From Rubrivivax sp. (lineage in GTDB: Bacteria; Pseudomonadota; Gammaproteobacteria; Burkholderiales; Burkholderiaceae_C), in assembly GCA_018780805.1 (NCBI GenBank), contig JADMJD010000129.1, forward strand, positions 1-33,819: DNA of 33,819 nucleotides. Direction: 5' to 3'. Below, piece after piece: positions 7,655 to 16,100 of the stretch (position 1 is its first letter; every line of letters begins with the position of its first letter). Made by a program: the position numbers and the translations under genes. A model generated the notes under the pieces. The model made no database searches and had not been told where the DNA came from. It worked only from the letters and a program-made list of their open reading frames with translations.

Positions 7655-9548
7655 TGCCGATGTAACCACCGTCGCGCCTGCGGATCACCACCGTGGCCGA
7701 GCGCGGACGTGTGGCGGCGGCACCGTCGGGCCAGCGCGAGTGCCGCGTGGGCGCTGCCGGGTCGCTGAGGTCGCCCGGGGTTTCGCCCGGGTGCTGGATG
7801 TTCACGAACACCGTGCGTGCATCGGGCGTGAAGGCCGCGCCCGTGACCTCGCAGCCCACCGGGCCGGTCAGGAAGCGCCGGATCTCGCCGGTGGCCACGT
7901 CGCAGGCCAGCATCTGGTTGTTGCCCAGGCGTTCGTACTCGCCACTGTGCATCGTCGACGACGAGGCATCGGTCTGCAGCCACAGCAGGCCACGCGGGTC
8001 GAAGACCAGGCCGTCGGGGCTGCCAAAGGCATCACCCTTCACGTTGCCACGCGCTTCCACGCGGGTGTTCGCCGGGTCGCCGGCCAGCACCAGGTGGTCC
8101 CAGCGGAAGTGGGTGGCGTCGAAGTCGCCCGCCTCGCGCCAGCGGATCACGTGGCCCATGCTGTTGTTGGCGCGCGGGTTGGCCGCGTCCACCGCCGGCC
8201 GGCCGGGGCTGCCCCGGGCACTGTTGTTGGTGAGCGTGCAGTACACGCTGCCGCTGTGCGGGTCGATGGCCAGCCACTCGGGCCGGTCCATCGGTGTGGC
8301 ACCCAGGCGGTCGGCCGCCTGCCTGGTCTTGATGGCCACCTCACCCGCGTCGGCAAAGCCGTTGGCCGGCGTCAACGGGCCCTGGCCGTGCACCAGCGGC
8401 AGCCACGTGCCGCTGCCGTCGGCATCGAAACGTGCCACGTACAAGGTGCCGTGGTCCAGCAGCGTGCGGTTGGCCTGGGCGGCCGACAGGCCGCCGCCGG
8501 CCGCTGCGATACGGTCCCGGCTGACGAACTTGTAGATGTACTCAAACGCCGCGTCTTCGCCCGAGTACACCACCGCGCGGCCGTCTTTTGTCACCGCCAC
8601 CCAGGCGCCTTCGTGCGCAGCCCGGCCCAGCGCGGTGCGCTTCACGGGCGTGCTGGTCGGGTCGGCCGGGTCCACCTCCACCACCCAGCCGAAGCGGTGG
8701 AACTCGTTGGGGTGCTGGCGGGTGTCGAAGCGGGTGTCGTGTTCGGCCCAGCGGCTCCAGCCGCGGGCGCGCAGGCCCCAGCGGCGCTGGTCTTCGTTGA
8801 TCACCTCACCGCCGTCGAAATAACCGGCCCAGTTTTCTTCGCCCGACAGCACCGTGCCCCAGGGCGTCAGGCCGTTGGCGCAGTTGTTCAGCGTGCCGCG
8901 CACGCTGCGGCCGGCCGGGTCGGCCGCGGTCTGCATCAGCCGGTGGCCAGCGGCCGGGCCGCCCAGCACAAACGGGGTGTCGGCGGTGAAGCGGCGGGCG
9001 TAAGGCGAGGGCCGCACCAGTTGCCAGGCGCCCGCGTTCAGCACCACTTCCGACACCGACAGGCCGTGCGCTGCCTGCGCCTTGCGCACTTTCTCTGCCG
9101 ACCAGTTGGCGCGGCCATCGGGGTGCAGCAGGCCGTCGTCCACGTATTCGTGGTTCATCACCAGCAGGCCGCGGCGGCTGCCGTCCAGTGGCAGGTACTG
9201 CAGCGCGTCGTGGTGCATGCCGAACTGCAGGGCCTGTTCGGCCGCGCTGTGGCTGGCGTCGGGCCGCCAGGGCGGCATCGCACCCGGCACCCCCACCGGC
9301 TCGCCCCAGGGGGCGATGACCTCGGCCACGTAACCGGCCGGCACCACCACCGTGTCGGCGCGGCTGGGCGGCACGGGGGCAAAGCCCAGACGTGGCGCGG
9401 CGCCGGGGTGCGCACAGCCGGCCAGCCAGGGCCCGTACAGCGCCGCCGCGGCAGCACCCGCCGACAGCCGCAGCACCGTGCGGCGTGCGGGGTCGGAGAC
9501 CTGCTGCAGGTCGGGGGTGGTGCTGCGGTTGCTGTTTTCCAGGGCCAT
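7650..9548 (-). CDS. PhoX-family (DUF839) phosphatase, Tat-exported lipoprotein
   Basis: The protein has 632 aa. The N-terminus has a twin-arginine signal (DPARRTVLRLSAGAAAAA) ending in a lipobox-like WLAGC, so it is probably exported folded and lipid-anchored. Family blocks include NCANGLTPWGTVLSGEENW, DRPEWLAIDPHSGSVYCTLTNN, PRANNSMGHVIRW, GSPDGLVFDPRGLLWLQTD and TGAAFTPDARTVFVNIQHPGE. These are the beta-propeller strands and metal-site regions of PhoX, a calcium/iron-dependent alkaline phosphatase that releases phosphate from organophosphates. The start at 9548 was chosen because an in-frame ATG at 9590 lies inside the permease gene. It begins 5 bases after the permease stop, so it is the last gene of the transporter operon. 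The substrate is unknown. Confidence 0.9.
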   Translation of the reverse strand: MALENSNRSTTPDLQQVSDPARRTVLRLSAGAAAAALYGPWLAGCAHPGAAPRLGFAPVPPSRADTVVVPAGYVAEVIAPWGEPVGVPGAMPPWRPDASHSAAEQALQFGMHHDALQYLPLDGSRRGLLVMNHEYVDDGLLHPDGRANWSAEKVRKAQAAHGLSVSEVVLNAGAWQLVRPSPYARRFTADTPFVLGGPAAGHRLMQTAADPAGRSVRGTLNNCANGLTPWGTVLSGEENWAGYFDGGEVINEDQRRWGLRARGWSRWAEHDTRFDTRQHPNEFHRFGWVVEVDPADPTSTPVKRTALGRAAHEGAWVAVTKDGRAVVYSGEDAAFEYIYKFVSRDRIAAAGGGLSAAQANRTLLDHGTLYVARFDADGSGTWLPLVHGQGPLTPANGFADAGEVAIKTRQAADRLGATPMDRPEWLAIDPHSGSVYCTLTNNSARGSPGRPAVDAANPRANNSMGHVIRWREAGDFDATHFRWDHLVLAGDPANTRVEARGNVKGDAFGSPDGLVFDPRGLLWLQTDASSSTMHSGEYERLGNNQMLACDVATGEIRRFLTGPVGCEVTGAAFTPDARTVFVNIQHPGETPGDLSDPAAPTRHSRWPDGAAATRPRSATVVIRRRDGGYIGS

Positions 9549-9553
9549 CGTGT

Positions 9554-10357
9554 TCAGAGCTTTTCGGTTTCCCCGGCCTGCGGCTGCCACTTCATCAGCC
9601 GTTTTTCGATGCGGCCGACAGCCGCGTCCAGCGCCAGCGCAAAAGCCGTCAGCACCAGAATGCCGGCCATCACTGTGTTGATGTCGAAGCTGCCTTCGGC
9701 CTGGAGGATCAGGTAACCCACACCCTGGCTGGAGCCCAGGTACTCACCCACCACCGCGCCCACGAAGGCCAGGCCGACGCTGGTGTGCAGGCTGCTGAAG
9801 ACCCAGCTGGTGGCGCTGGGCAGGTAGACGTGGCGCAGCAGTTGTTTGCCGTTCGCGCCCAGCATGCGGGCGTTGGCCAGCACCACGGGGCTGACCTCCT
9901 TCACACCCTGGTAGACGTTGAAGAAGACGATGAAAAACACCAGCGTCACGCCCAGCGCCACCTTGCTGGCGATGCCCAGGCCGAACCAGACGCTGAAGAT
10001 CGGCGCCAGGATGATGCGTGGCATCGAGTTCATGGCCTTGATGTACGGGTCCAGGATGGCCGAGGCCAGCGGCGCCAGCGCCAACCACAGCCCGCCGGCC
10101 AGGCCCAGCGCCGCGCCGATGCCAAAGGCCAGGATGGTCTCCACCAGCGTCACGCCCAGGTGGCGGTAGATGTCGGCGTCGACGACGAACCAGCCCCAGA
10201 TGCGGCCGGCCACCTTCAGCGGCTCGCCGAAGAAAAACGCCGCCTGGCGGTCGTTGTCGAACATCATCGGCGGGATCAGCCCGGGCACCGTCATCACGTG
10301 CCAGAACAGCACCAGGGTGGCGAGCAGCAGGATCTGCCAGAGGCGGACGTATTTCAT
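9554..10357 (-). CDS. ABC transporter permease, NitT/TauT (nitrate/sulfonate/pyrimidine) type
   Basis: The protein has 267 aa and about six membrane helices, the first at LWQILLLATLVLFWHVM. The cytoplasmic EAA loop reads EVSPVVLANARMLGANGKQ (about 165-185), the contact site for the ATPase. Length and layout match SsuC/TauC/NrtB-type permeases. It belongs to the operon running from 12294 down to 7650 and works with the ATPase and binding protein encoded upstream. An 81-base gap containing a palindromic intergenic element separates it from the ATPase gene, which may lower its expression relative to the upstream genes. The substrate cannot be told from the permease. Confidence 0.92.
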   Translation of the reverse strand: MKYVRLWQILLLATLVLFWHVMTVPGLIPPMMFDNDRQAAFFFGEPLKVAGRIWGWFVVDADIYRHLGVTLVETILAFGIGAALGLAGGLWLALAPLASAILDPYIKAMNSMPRIILAPIFSVWFGLGIASKVALGVTLVFFIVFFNVYQGVKEVSPVVLANARMLGANGKQLLRHVYLPSATSWVFSSLHTSVGLAFVGAVVGEYLGSSQGVGYLILQAEGSFDINTVMAGILVLTAFALALDAAVGRIEKRLMKWQPQAGETEKL

Positions 10358-10377
10358 CGGGCCCGCCCGGCCGCCCG

Positions 10378-10430
10378 AAGGGCCCGGGACGCCCCCTCGG
10401 GGGGCAGCGAACGAAGTGAGCTTGGGGGCT
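10378..10430. repeat. palindromic intergenic (REP-like) element
   Basis: CCCCCTCGGGGGG followed by CAGCGAACGAAGTGAGC and TTGGGGGC forms a compact G/C palindrome around a GCGAACGAAGTGAGC core. I know this core as a frequent intergenic element in Comamonadaceae and related Burkholderiales. It lies between the ATPase and permease genes of one operon, where such elements can stabilise or terminate transcripts. I saw no second copy in the window. Confidence 0.55.
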
Positions 10431-10438
10431 TCAACATC

Positions 10439-11254
10439 TCACGCGACCTTGAGTTGCTGCGCGTAGCCTTTGAGCACCTCGTCACGCAGCACCGCCCAGA
10501 TGGCCTGGTGCAGTTCGATGAAACGCGGTGTGCTGCGCACCTCGGCCACGTCGCGCGGGCGCGCCAGGTCGATCGTGAACTCGCCCATCGGCCGGCTGGC
10601 CGGCCCGGCGGACAGCACCACCACACGGTCGCTCATCGCGATGGCTTCGTCCAGGTCGTGCGTGATGAACAAGACGGCCTTCTTCTTTTGCGCCCACAGG
10701 TCCAGCACTTCGTTTTCCATCAGCTGCCGGGTCTGGATGTCGAGTGCGCTGAAGGGTTCGTCCATCAGGATGATGTCCGGGTCCAGCGCCAGGGTCTGGG
10801 CCAGGCTGGTGCGTTTGCGCATGCCACCCGACAACTGGTGCGGGTAGCGGTCGCCAAAACCACCCAGGCCCACGCGCCGCAGCCAGGCCTCGGCTTCGTC
10901 GCGGGCCTGCGCCAGCGGTGTGCCGCGGAACTCCAGCCCCGCCATCACGTTGCCGAGTGCGGTGCGCCAGGGCATCAGGCTTTCGGCCTGGAACATGTAG
11001 CCGGCGCGTGTGTTGATGCCCAGCAGCGGCTGGCCGAACACCTGCACCGAGCCCGTGCTGGGCTGCAGCAGGCCGGCGCCGACGTTCAGCAGCGTGCTCT
11101 TGCCGCAGCCCGTGGGCCCGACCACGCTGACGAACTCACCCGCCGCCACGGTGAGGTTCACGTCCTGCACCGCGGTGTAGCGGCGGCTGCGGTCGGCGCG
11201 GTCGATGAAGGTGCAGGACACGTCCTGCAAGGCCAGCGCGGGTGCGGAGCTCAT
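10439..11254 (-). CDS. ABC transporter ATP-binding protein, NitT/TauT type
   Basis: The protein has 271 aa. It carries every motif of an active ABC ATPase: Walker [10 protein letters not shown] (46-54), Q-loop near [10 protein letters not shown], signature LSGGM (141-145), Walker B IILMDEP (161-167) and switch histidine in FITHD (H199). It resembles SsuB/TauB/NrtD. The reading frame is open further upstream, but ATG 11254 ([12 protein letters not shown]) was chosen: it follows a GAGGAA ribosome site and begins 14 bases after the binding-protein stop. The signature reads [13 protein letters not shown] rather than the commoner LSGGMRQR, a minor variant seen in this subfamily. Confidence 0.93.
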   Translation of the reverse strand: MSSAPALALQDVSCTFIDRADRSRRYTAVQDVNLTVAAGEFVSVVGPTGCGKSTLLNVGAGLLQPSTGSVQVFGQPLLGINTRAGYMFQAESLMPWRTALGNVMAGLEFRGTPLAQARDEAEAWLRRVGLGGFGDRYPHQLSGGMRKRTSLAQTLALDPDIILMDEPFSALDIQTRQLMENEVLDLWAQKKKAVLFITHDLDEAIAMSDRVVVLSAGPASRPMGEFTIDLARPRDVAEVRSTPRFIELHQAIWAVLRDEVLKGYAQQLKVA

Positions 11255-11268
11255 GGGCTGGCGGTTCC

Positions 11269-12294
11269 TCAGCCCTTGGGGTAACGGGCGTTGGCCTTCT
11301 TCACGAAGTCGTTCGTGTAGACGGCCGCCAGATCGAGCTTGGCCTTGGCCAGCCCGGCGTCGATGCTGGCCAGCGCGCGGTAGGCGGTGTCGGCACCCTT
11401 GTCCGGGAACATCCCGTCGGGCGAGAGTGCGCCCTTGGCGGCCAGGAAGGCGTCGATGTACACGGCGCGGTCGCCCAGCAGGTAACTCTCGGGCACGGCC
11501 TTGATGATGTCGGCCGGGCCGGCGGCCTGGATCCACTTGTTGGCGCGCACCAGCGCGTTGGTGAGTGCCTGCACGGTGTTCGGGTGCTTGTCGATGAAGG
11601 CCTGCGGCGCGTAGAAACAGCCGGCCGGCATCGGGCCGCCGAAGACCTTCTCCGATTCGGTCACCACACGTGTGTCGGACACGATCTTCAGGTCACCCGA
11701 GCGCTGCAGCAGCGTGATCACCGGGTCCAGGTTGCTGATGGCGTCGATCTGGCCCGCGCGCATCGCGGCCACCGCGCCGTTGCCGGCGCCCACGCCGATG
11801 ATGGACACGTCCGCCGGCTTCAGCCCCGCCTTCGCAAGGATGAAGTTCACCATCACGTTGGTGGACGAACCCGGTGCCGTGACGCCGATCTTCTTGCCCT
11901 TCAGGTCGGCCACGGTCTTGTAGCCGGCCATGGTCTTGGGGTTCACGCCCAGCACGATCTGCGGCGTGCGGCCCTGCAGCGCAAACGCGCGCATCGGCTG
12001 GCCCTTGAACTGCATGTTGACCGTGTGCTCGAAGGCGCCCGAGACCACGTCGGCGCTGCCGCCCACCACGGCCTGCAGCGCGCGTGCGCCACCGGCAAAG
12101 TCGACGATGTTGATGTCCAGGCCCTCGGCCTTGAAGTACCCCAGCTGCTCGGCGATGGTCAGCGGCAGGTAGTACAGCAGGTTCTTGCCACCCACCGCGA
12201 TGGTGGCCTTGGCCTTTTCCAGCGCCTGGGCGCGCAGCGCGGCCGGGGCGGCCAGCACGGCGGCCGTGCCCAGGATCAACGATCGTCTTTGCAT
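11269..12294 (-). CDS. ABC transporter substrate-binding protein, NMT1/SsuA-like
   Basis: The protein has 341 aa. MQRRSLILGTAAVLAAPAAL with a following ALRAQA site is a signal peptide with a twin arginine, so the protein is periplasmic. Family features are YYLPLTIAEQLGYFKAEGLD, the GGARALQAVVGGSADVV helix and DLKGKKIGVTAPGSSTN. These are typical of periplasmic binding proteins for nitrate, sulfonates, taurine or pyrimidine thiamine precursors. It is the first gene of the importer operon and should deliver ligand to the permease and ATPase. A 59-base gap separates it from the divergent SDR gene and must hold both promoters. The ligand is not predictable here; the downstream phosphatase hints at a phosphorylated precursor. 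Confidence 0.92.
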   Translation of the reverse strand: MQRRSLILGTAAVLAAPAALRAQALEKAKATIAVGGKNLLYYLPLTIAEQLGYFKAEGLDINIVDFAGGARALQAVVGGSADVVSGAFEHTVNMQFKGQPMRAFALQGRTPQIVLGVNPKTMAGYKTVADLKGKKIGVTAPGSSTNVMVNFILAKAGLKPADVSIIGVGAGNGAVAAMRAGQIDAISNLDPVITLLQRSGDLKIVSDTRVVTESEKVFGGPMPAGCFYAPQAFIDKHPNTVQALTNALVRANKWIQAAGPADIIKAVPESYLLGDRAVYIDAFLAAKGALSPDGMFPDKGADTAYRALASIDAGLAKAKLDLAAVYTNDFVKKANARYPKG

Positions 12295-12353
12295 GCGGTG
12301 TCTCCGGTTGTTGTGTTCGACGCTGGCACTGTAGCGCGCCTACCATCGGCCCC

Positions 12354-13103
12354 ATGCAACACGACACCTTCCTCCTGATCACCGGCGGCAGCCGCGGCAT
12401 CGGCGCCGCGGTGGCACGCCAGGCCGCAGCGGCCGGCTGGCACGTGGCCATCAACTACACCCGCGATGCCACCGCGGCCGAGGCCGTGGCCGCACAGGTG
12501 CGCGCGCTCGGCCGGCAGGCCCTGACGCTGCAGGCCGACGTGGCCGACGAGGCCCAGGTCCAGGCCATGTTCACGCGCCTGGACGCTGCAGGCCGGCTGG
12601 GTGGCCTGGTCAACAACGCCGGTGTGGTGGACGTGGCGCAGCGAGTGGATGAGATGAGCCTGGCGCGCTGGCGGCGCATGTTCGACATCAACGTCTTCGG
12701 CACGATGTTGTGCGCGCGGGCGGCGGTGCAGCGCCTGTCCACGCGTCATGGCGGCACGGGCGGCGCCATCGTCAACGTGTCGTCGGTGGCGGCACGGCTG
12801 GGGGCGCCCGGCCAGTATGTGGACTACGCCGCCGCCAAGGGGGCGGTCGATGTCTTCACGCTGGGGCTGGCGCGTGAACTCGCCACCGAAGGTGTGCGCG
12901 TGAACGCGGTGCGCCCCGGGGTCATCGTCACCGACATCCACGCCTCCGGCGGCCAGCCCGAACGGGCGCAGCAGATGGCGCCGCAGATCCCGATGCAGCG
13001 CCCCGGCGAAGCAGACGAGGTGGCCGCGGCCATCGTCTGGCTGCTGTCGGACGCGGCCAGCTACACCACCGGCGCGCTGATGGATGTGACCGGCGGGCGT
13101 TGA
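12354..13103 (+). CDS. short-chain dehydrogenase/reductase (SDR)
   Basis: The protein has 249 aa, a classical SDR. It has the cofactor glycine motif TGGSRGIG (about 10-17), NNAG in the core (LVNNAGVVDV), the catalytic Ser in IVNVSSVAARLG and the YxxxK pair in YVDYAAAKGAVD. The tail AIVWLLSDAASYTTGALMDVTGG is the usual substrate-loop and C-terminal signature. NTRD-like residues after strand 2 (NYTRDATAAE) suggest NADP(H) preference. It resembles the YgfF-type uncharacterised oxidoreductases and FabG, but the substrate is unknown. It is transcribed divergently from the ABC importer and convergently with the CHAT gene. Confidence 0.9.
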   Translation: MQHDTFLLITGGSRGIGAAVARQAAAAGWHVAINYTRDATAAEAVAAQVRALGRQALTLQADVADEAQVQAMFTRLDAAGRLGGLVNNAGVVDVAQRVDEMSLARWRRMFDINVFGTMLCARAAVQRLSTRHGGTGGAIVNVSSVAARLGAPGQYVDYAAAKGAVDVFTLGLARELATEGVRVNAVRPGVIVTDIHASGGQPERAQQMAPQIPMQRPGEADEVAAAIVWLLSDAASYTTGALMDVTGGR

Positions 13104-13120
13104 CGCTCCGCCGCCAAGCT

Positions 13121-16100
13121 TCAGCGCTGTGCGTACACGGTCAGCTGCGCCAGCCAGGCCTGCAATGCCCGCTGCTCGGCGCCGGTGGCCTGCGCGGCCC
13201 AGCGCCCCAGCGCGTAGTCGGCGGTGTCGGCCACCGAGGCCCAGGAACGCGGCGCCGCCACGCGTTGGTGCAGGTCCTGCAGGCGGTGGCGCAGGTCGTC
13301 CAGCGCGTGCGACAGCCGGCCGGCGGCGGCGGCCTCGAAGGCATCCACCTCCACCAGGCCCACCATGCTCCAGAAGTCGGGGTCGCTGGCGCAGCGCTGC
13401 TGCAGGCTCTGGCGCACGCGCGCCACGGTGGCGGTGTCGAAGCCGGGCCAGCCCGCCGGGCCGTCGTGCGCCGCCAGCGCGGTGGCCATGCGGTTCTGCG
13501 CGGGGTAGTAGAGCTCGGGGTGGTTCAGGTCCAGCGCCAATGCCTCGGCGGCGGCGTAGGCCCGCGCGGCCTCATGCCGCGCCCTTGCTGCGTCTTCCGC
13601 CTCCTGGCGCGCGGTGGCCGCGTCCGCGCCCTGCCCGGCGCGCTGGGCCAGCATGGCCAGGCGCTTCCAGGCAGAGCCGCACAGGCTCAGCCGCTCGATC
13701 GTGGGCTGCAGATCGGCCAGCGCCTGCAGCTGCTTCAAGGCCGCTTCGATGCCGGTCTTGGCCGTGGCCCAGGCGGCCGGGGTGTCGGCGGCCTTGGCCG
13801 CATCCAGCGCCGCGCGGGCGCGCAGGTTCAGCCACTGCTCGGTGGCCTTCATCGACGCGCTGCCGTCCTGGCTGCCGGCCGCGCGGCCGTACCAGGGGAT
13901 CGCGTGTTCAAAGTCGCCGGCTTCGCTGTAGGCCAGGCCAAAGGCCTCGGCGATGGCGCCCATCGCGCCCCAGAGCGCGGCAAACCGTGCCTCCAGGTGG
14001 CGGATGTGCTCCAGCTGCCGGGCCGGCGGCCGGTTCTGGAAGCGGCTTTCCACCGCGAGTTTTTCCAGCGCCAGCGCCAGGCCCAGCGGCGACGAGATGC
14101 CTTCGTATTCGTCCACCAGCGAATCGCCGGCTGGGCCCTGCGCATCCCCGGTGCCGCGGCGGAAGGTCCAGTCCGGATCGCCATAACACTGGTAGGCGGC
14201 CCAGGTGTTGTTGCCGTTGCCGCCCTGGGCCACATCGCTCTGGCGCCAGGCTTCTTCGCGCGCCTGCGCCACGGCGTCGATGAACGGGCGGCCGTCGAGC
14301 AGCTCGCGGTACAGCACCCGCGCAAAGATGGCGGCAGCGTCGTCGTCCACCGCCCAGCCGGCGGCGATGACGCAGCGCACGCCCGCTTCGATCAACGCGT
14401 CGGCTACGCTGGCGGCAAAGGCCGGGAAGTCCATCGGCGCGGGCTTGGGCATGCTCGCCGCGGCCACATCGTCGCGTGCCGCCAGGTGGCAGCAGTTGAC
14501 GAACACCAGCTCGGGCACGGTGCGCATCTGGCCGATCTCGCGCGGGCCCAGGAAGCTGCCGTCGGACATCACCAGCCCACCCGCCATGCCCGGCTCGCCA
14601 TGGCCGGCGATGTGCACGATGCGCCAGGGCCGCTCGAACAAGGCGTTCAGGATGTGCGTGGCCTCGCCGTGCTGCACCAGGCGCAGGCGGTGCGCGCCCA
14701 CGCCGCGGGGGCTGCGCATCACGGCGTCCACCGCCTGCGCCTCGGCCGCGGCGCCGGGCAGCGCGGCGTAACGCGCATCGCGCAGCAGCGGCTCACCGAT
14801 CACCAGCACGTGGTCGTCGGCGCTGGCGTCCTGCACACGGGTGCGGAACTGCGTCTTGCGCAGCTTGCGCAGCAGCCGCGTGCGCACCGACCAGGGCCGC
14901 GGGTCACCGCCCGCGCGCTGGCCGGCCGGGGGGTTGAGCAGCTCCCAGGGCAGGGTGGCGGTGTGGGTGTCCAGCTCCAGCACCATGCGGTCGGTGCCGC
15001 CCAGGTAGGCCTCCATGTCCAGCGGCACCAGCAGCTGGAACAGCGTGCTGCCGAGCAGCGGGTCGTCGTTGGCGTCGTGTGCGGCGCGCCGCACCAGCTG
15101 GCGCACCAGCGGCGCCTGTGTGGCCACGGCCCGCATCTCGGTGCGCGCGCGCCGGGTGTCCAGGCGGAACAGGATGGCGCTGGGGTCCTGCGGGTTGGCC
15201 TCGGCGCTGATCAGGTCGTAACGTGCGCCGCGGTAGGCGGTGTCGATCTGGCGCCGCAGCGGGCCGACACCGGCCACGATGGTGGGCGCCACGTCGAAGT
15301 GCCCGGGTGTGGCCAGGGCCTGCACCTGCAGTGCGCGCCAGGCTTCGGAGGCGCGCTCCAGGTACAGCTCCACCAGCGTTAGGCCGGTGATCTCGGGCCA
15401 GGCCAGGGCATTGGCATCGTCGGCGGGATCAGCCGCGTCGGATGCGGCCTCCTGGCGCTGCAGGTTGCCCATGCGCACGATCTGTGCTGCCTCGCGCACG
15501 CCGCGCGCGATGGCGCAGGCCGCGTCGCCCGGGTTCACGCCCAGGCCGCCGCTGCCCACCAGCGTGGCCGCGATGTCCACCGCGGCGCTGGCGTCACCGC
15601 GCTCCGCCAGCCGCTGGGACCAGGCCAGCACCGCCTGGCGCACCGTGGCCGCCAGTTCGCCGGCTTTCAAGGCGCCTTCGTCGCCCAGGCCGATGACGAT
15701 GGCCGCCTGCGGGCGCGGCGGCCGCCAGGGGTTCTGCGGCTCGCCGCGCGCGTTCAGGAACAGCTGGTGTTCACCCGGCGCCTGCGGGTACAGCCCGGCC
15801 TGCAGCGATGCGTTCATGGCCCCGCCCAGCATGCGGTCCACCACCGCCTCGGTGCCGGTGATGCTGAGTGAGCGGTAATGGCCCACCAGCATCGGCTGGT
15901 GGATGAAGGTCAGGTCGCCGTTGACCACACGCACGTGCAGCGCCGCACCGGCCGGCGTGCCGGCATCGGCGGCGGGGGCCGGTGCGGGGGTGCTCAGCAG
16001 CGCCTTCATGCTCTGCGCCGGGCCGGCCTGTGCGGGCCGGCCGCGCGACGGCCGGCTGGGCACATGGGCCGGTGGCAGCGCCAGGGCATTGCCACTGCGG

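Noticed and set aside
9392..11284. Plus-strand open frame of 630 codons over the ABC importer genes
   Set aside because: It covers three minus-strand genes with full family motifs and has no recognisable domain of its own.
13100..15382. Plus-strand open frame of 760 codons antisense to the CHAT gene
   Set aside because: Its product is rich in Arg, Gln, His and Gly with no fold pattern, while the minus-strand frame shows conserved motifs throughout. It is a GC-bias shadow.
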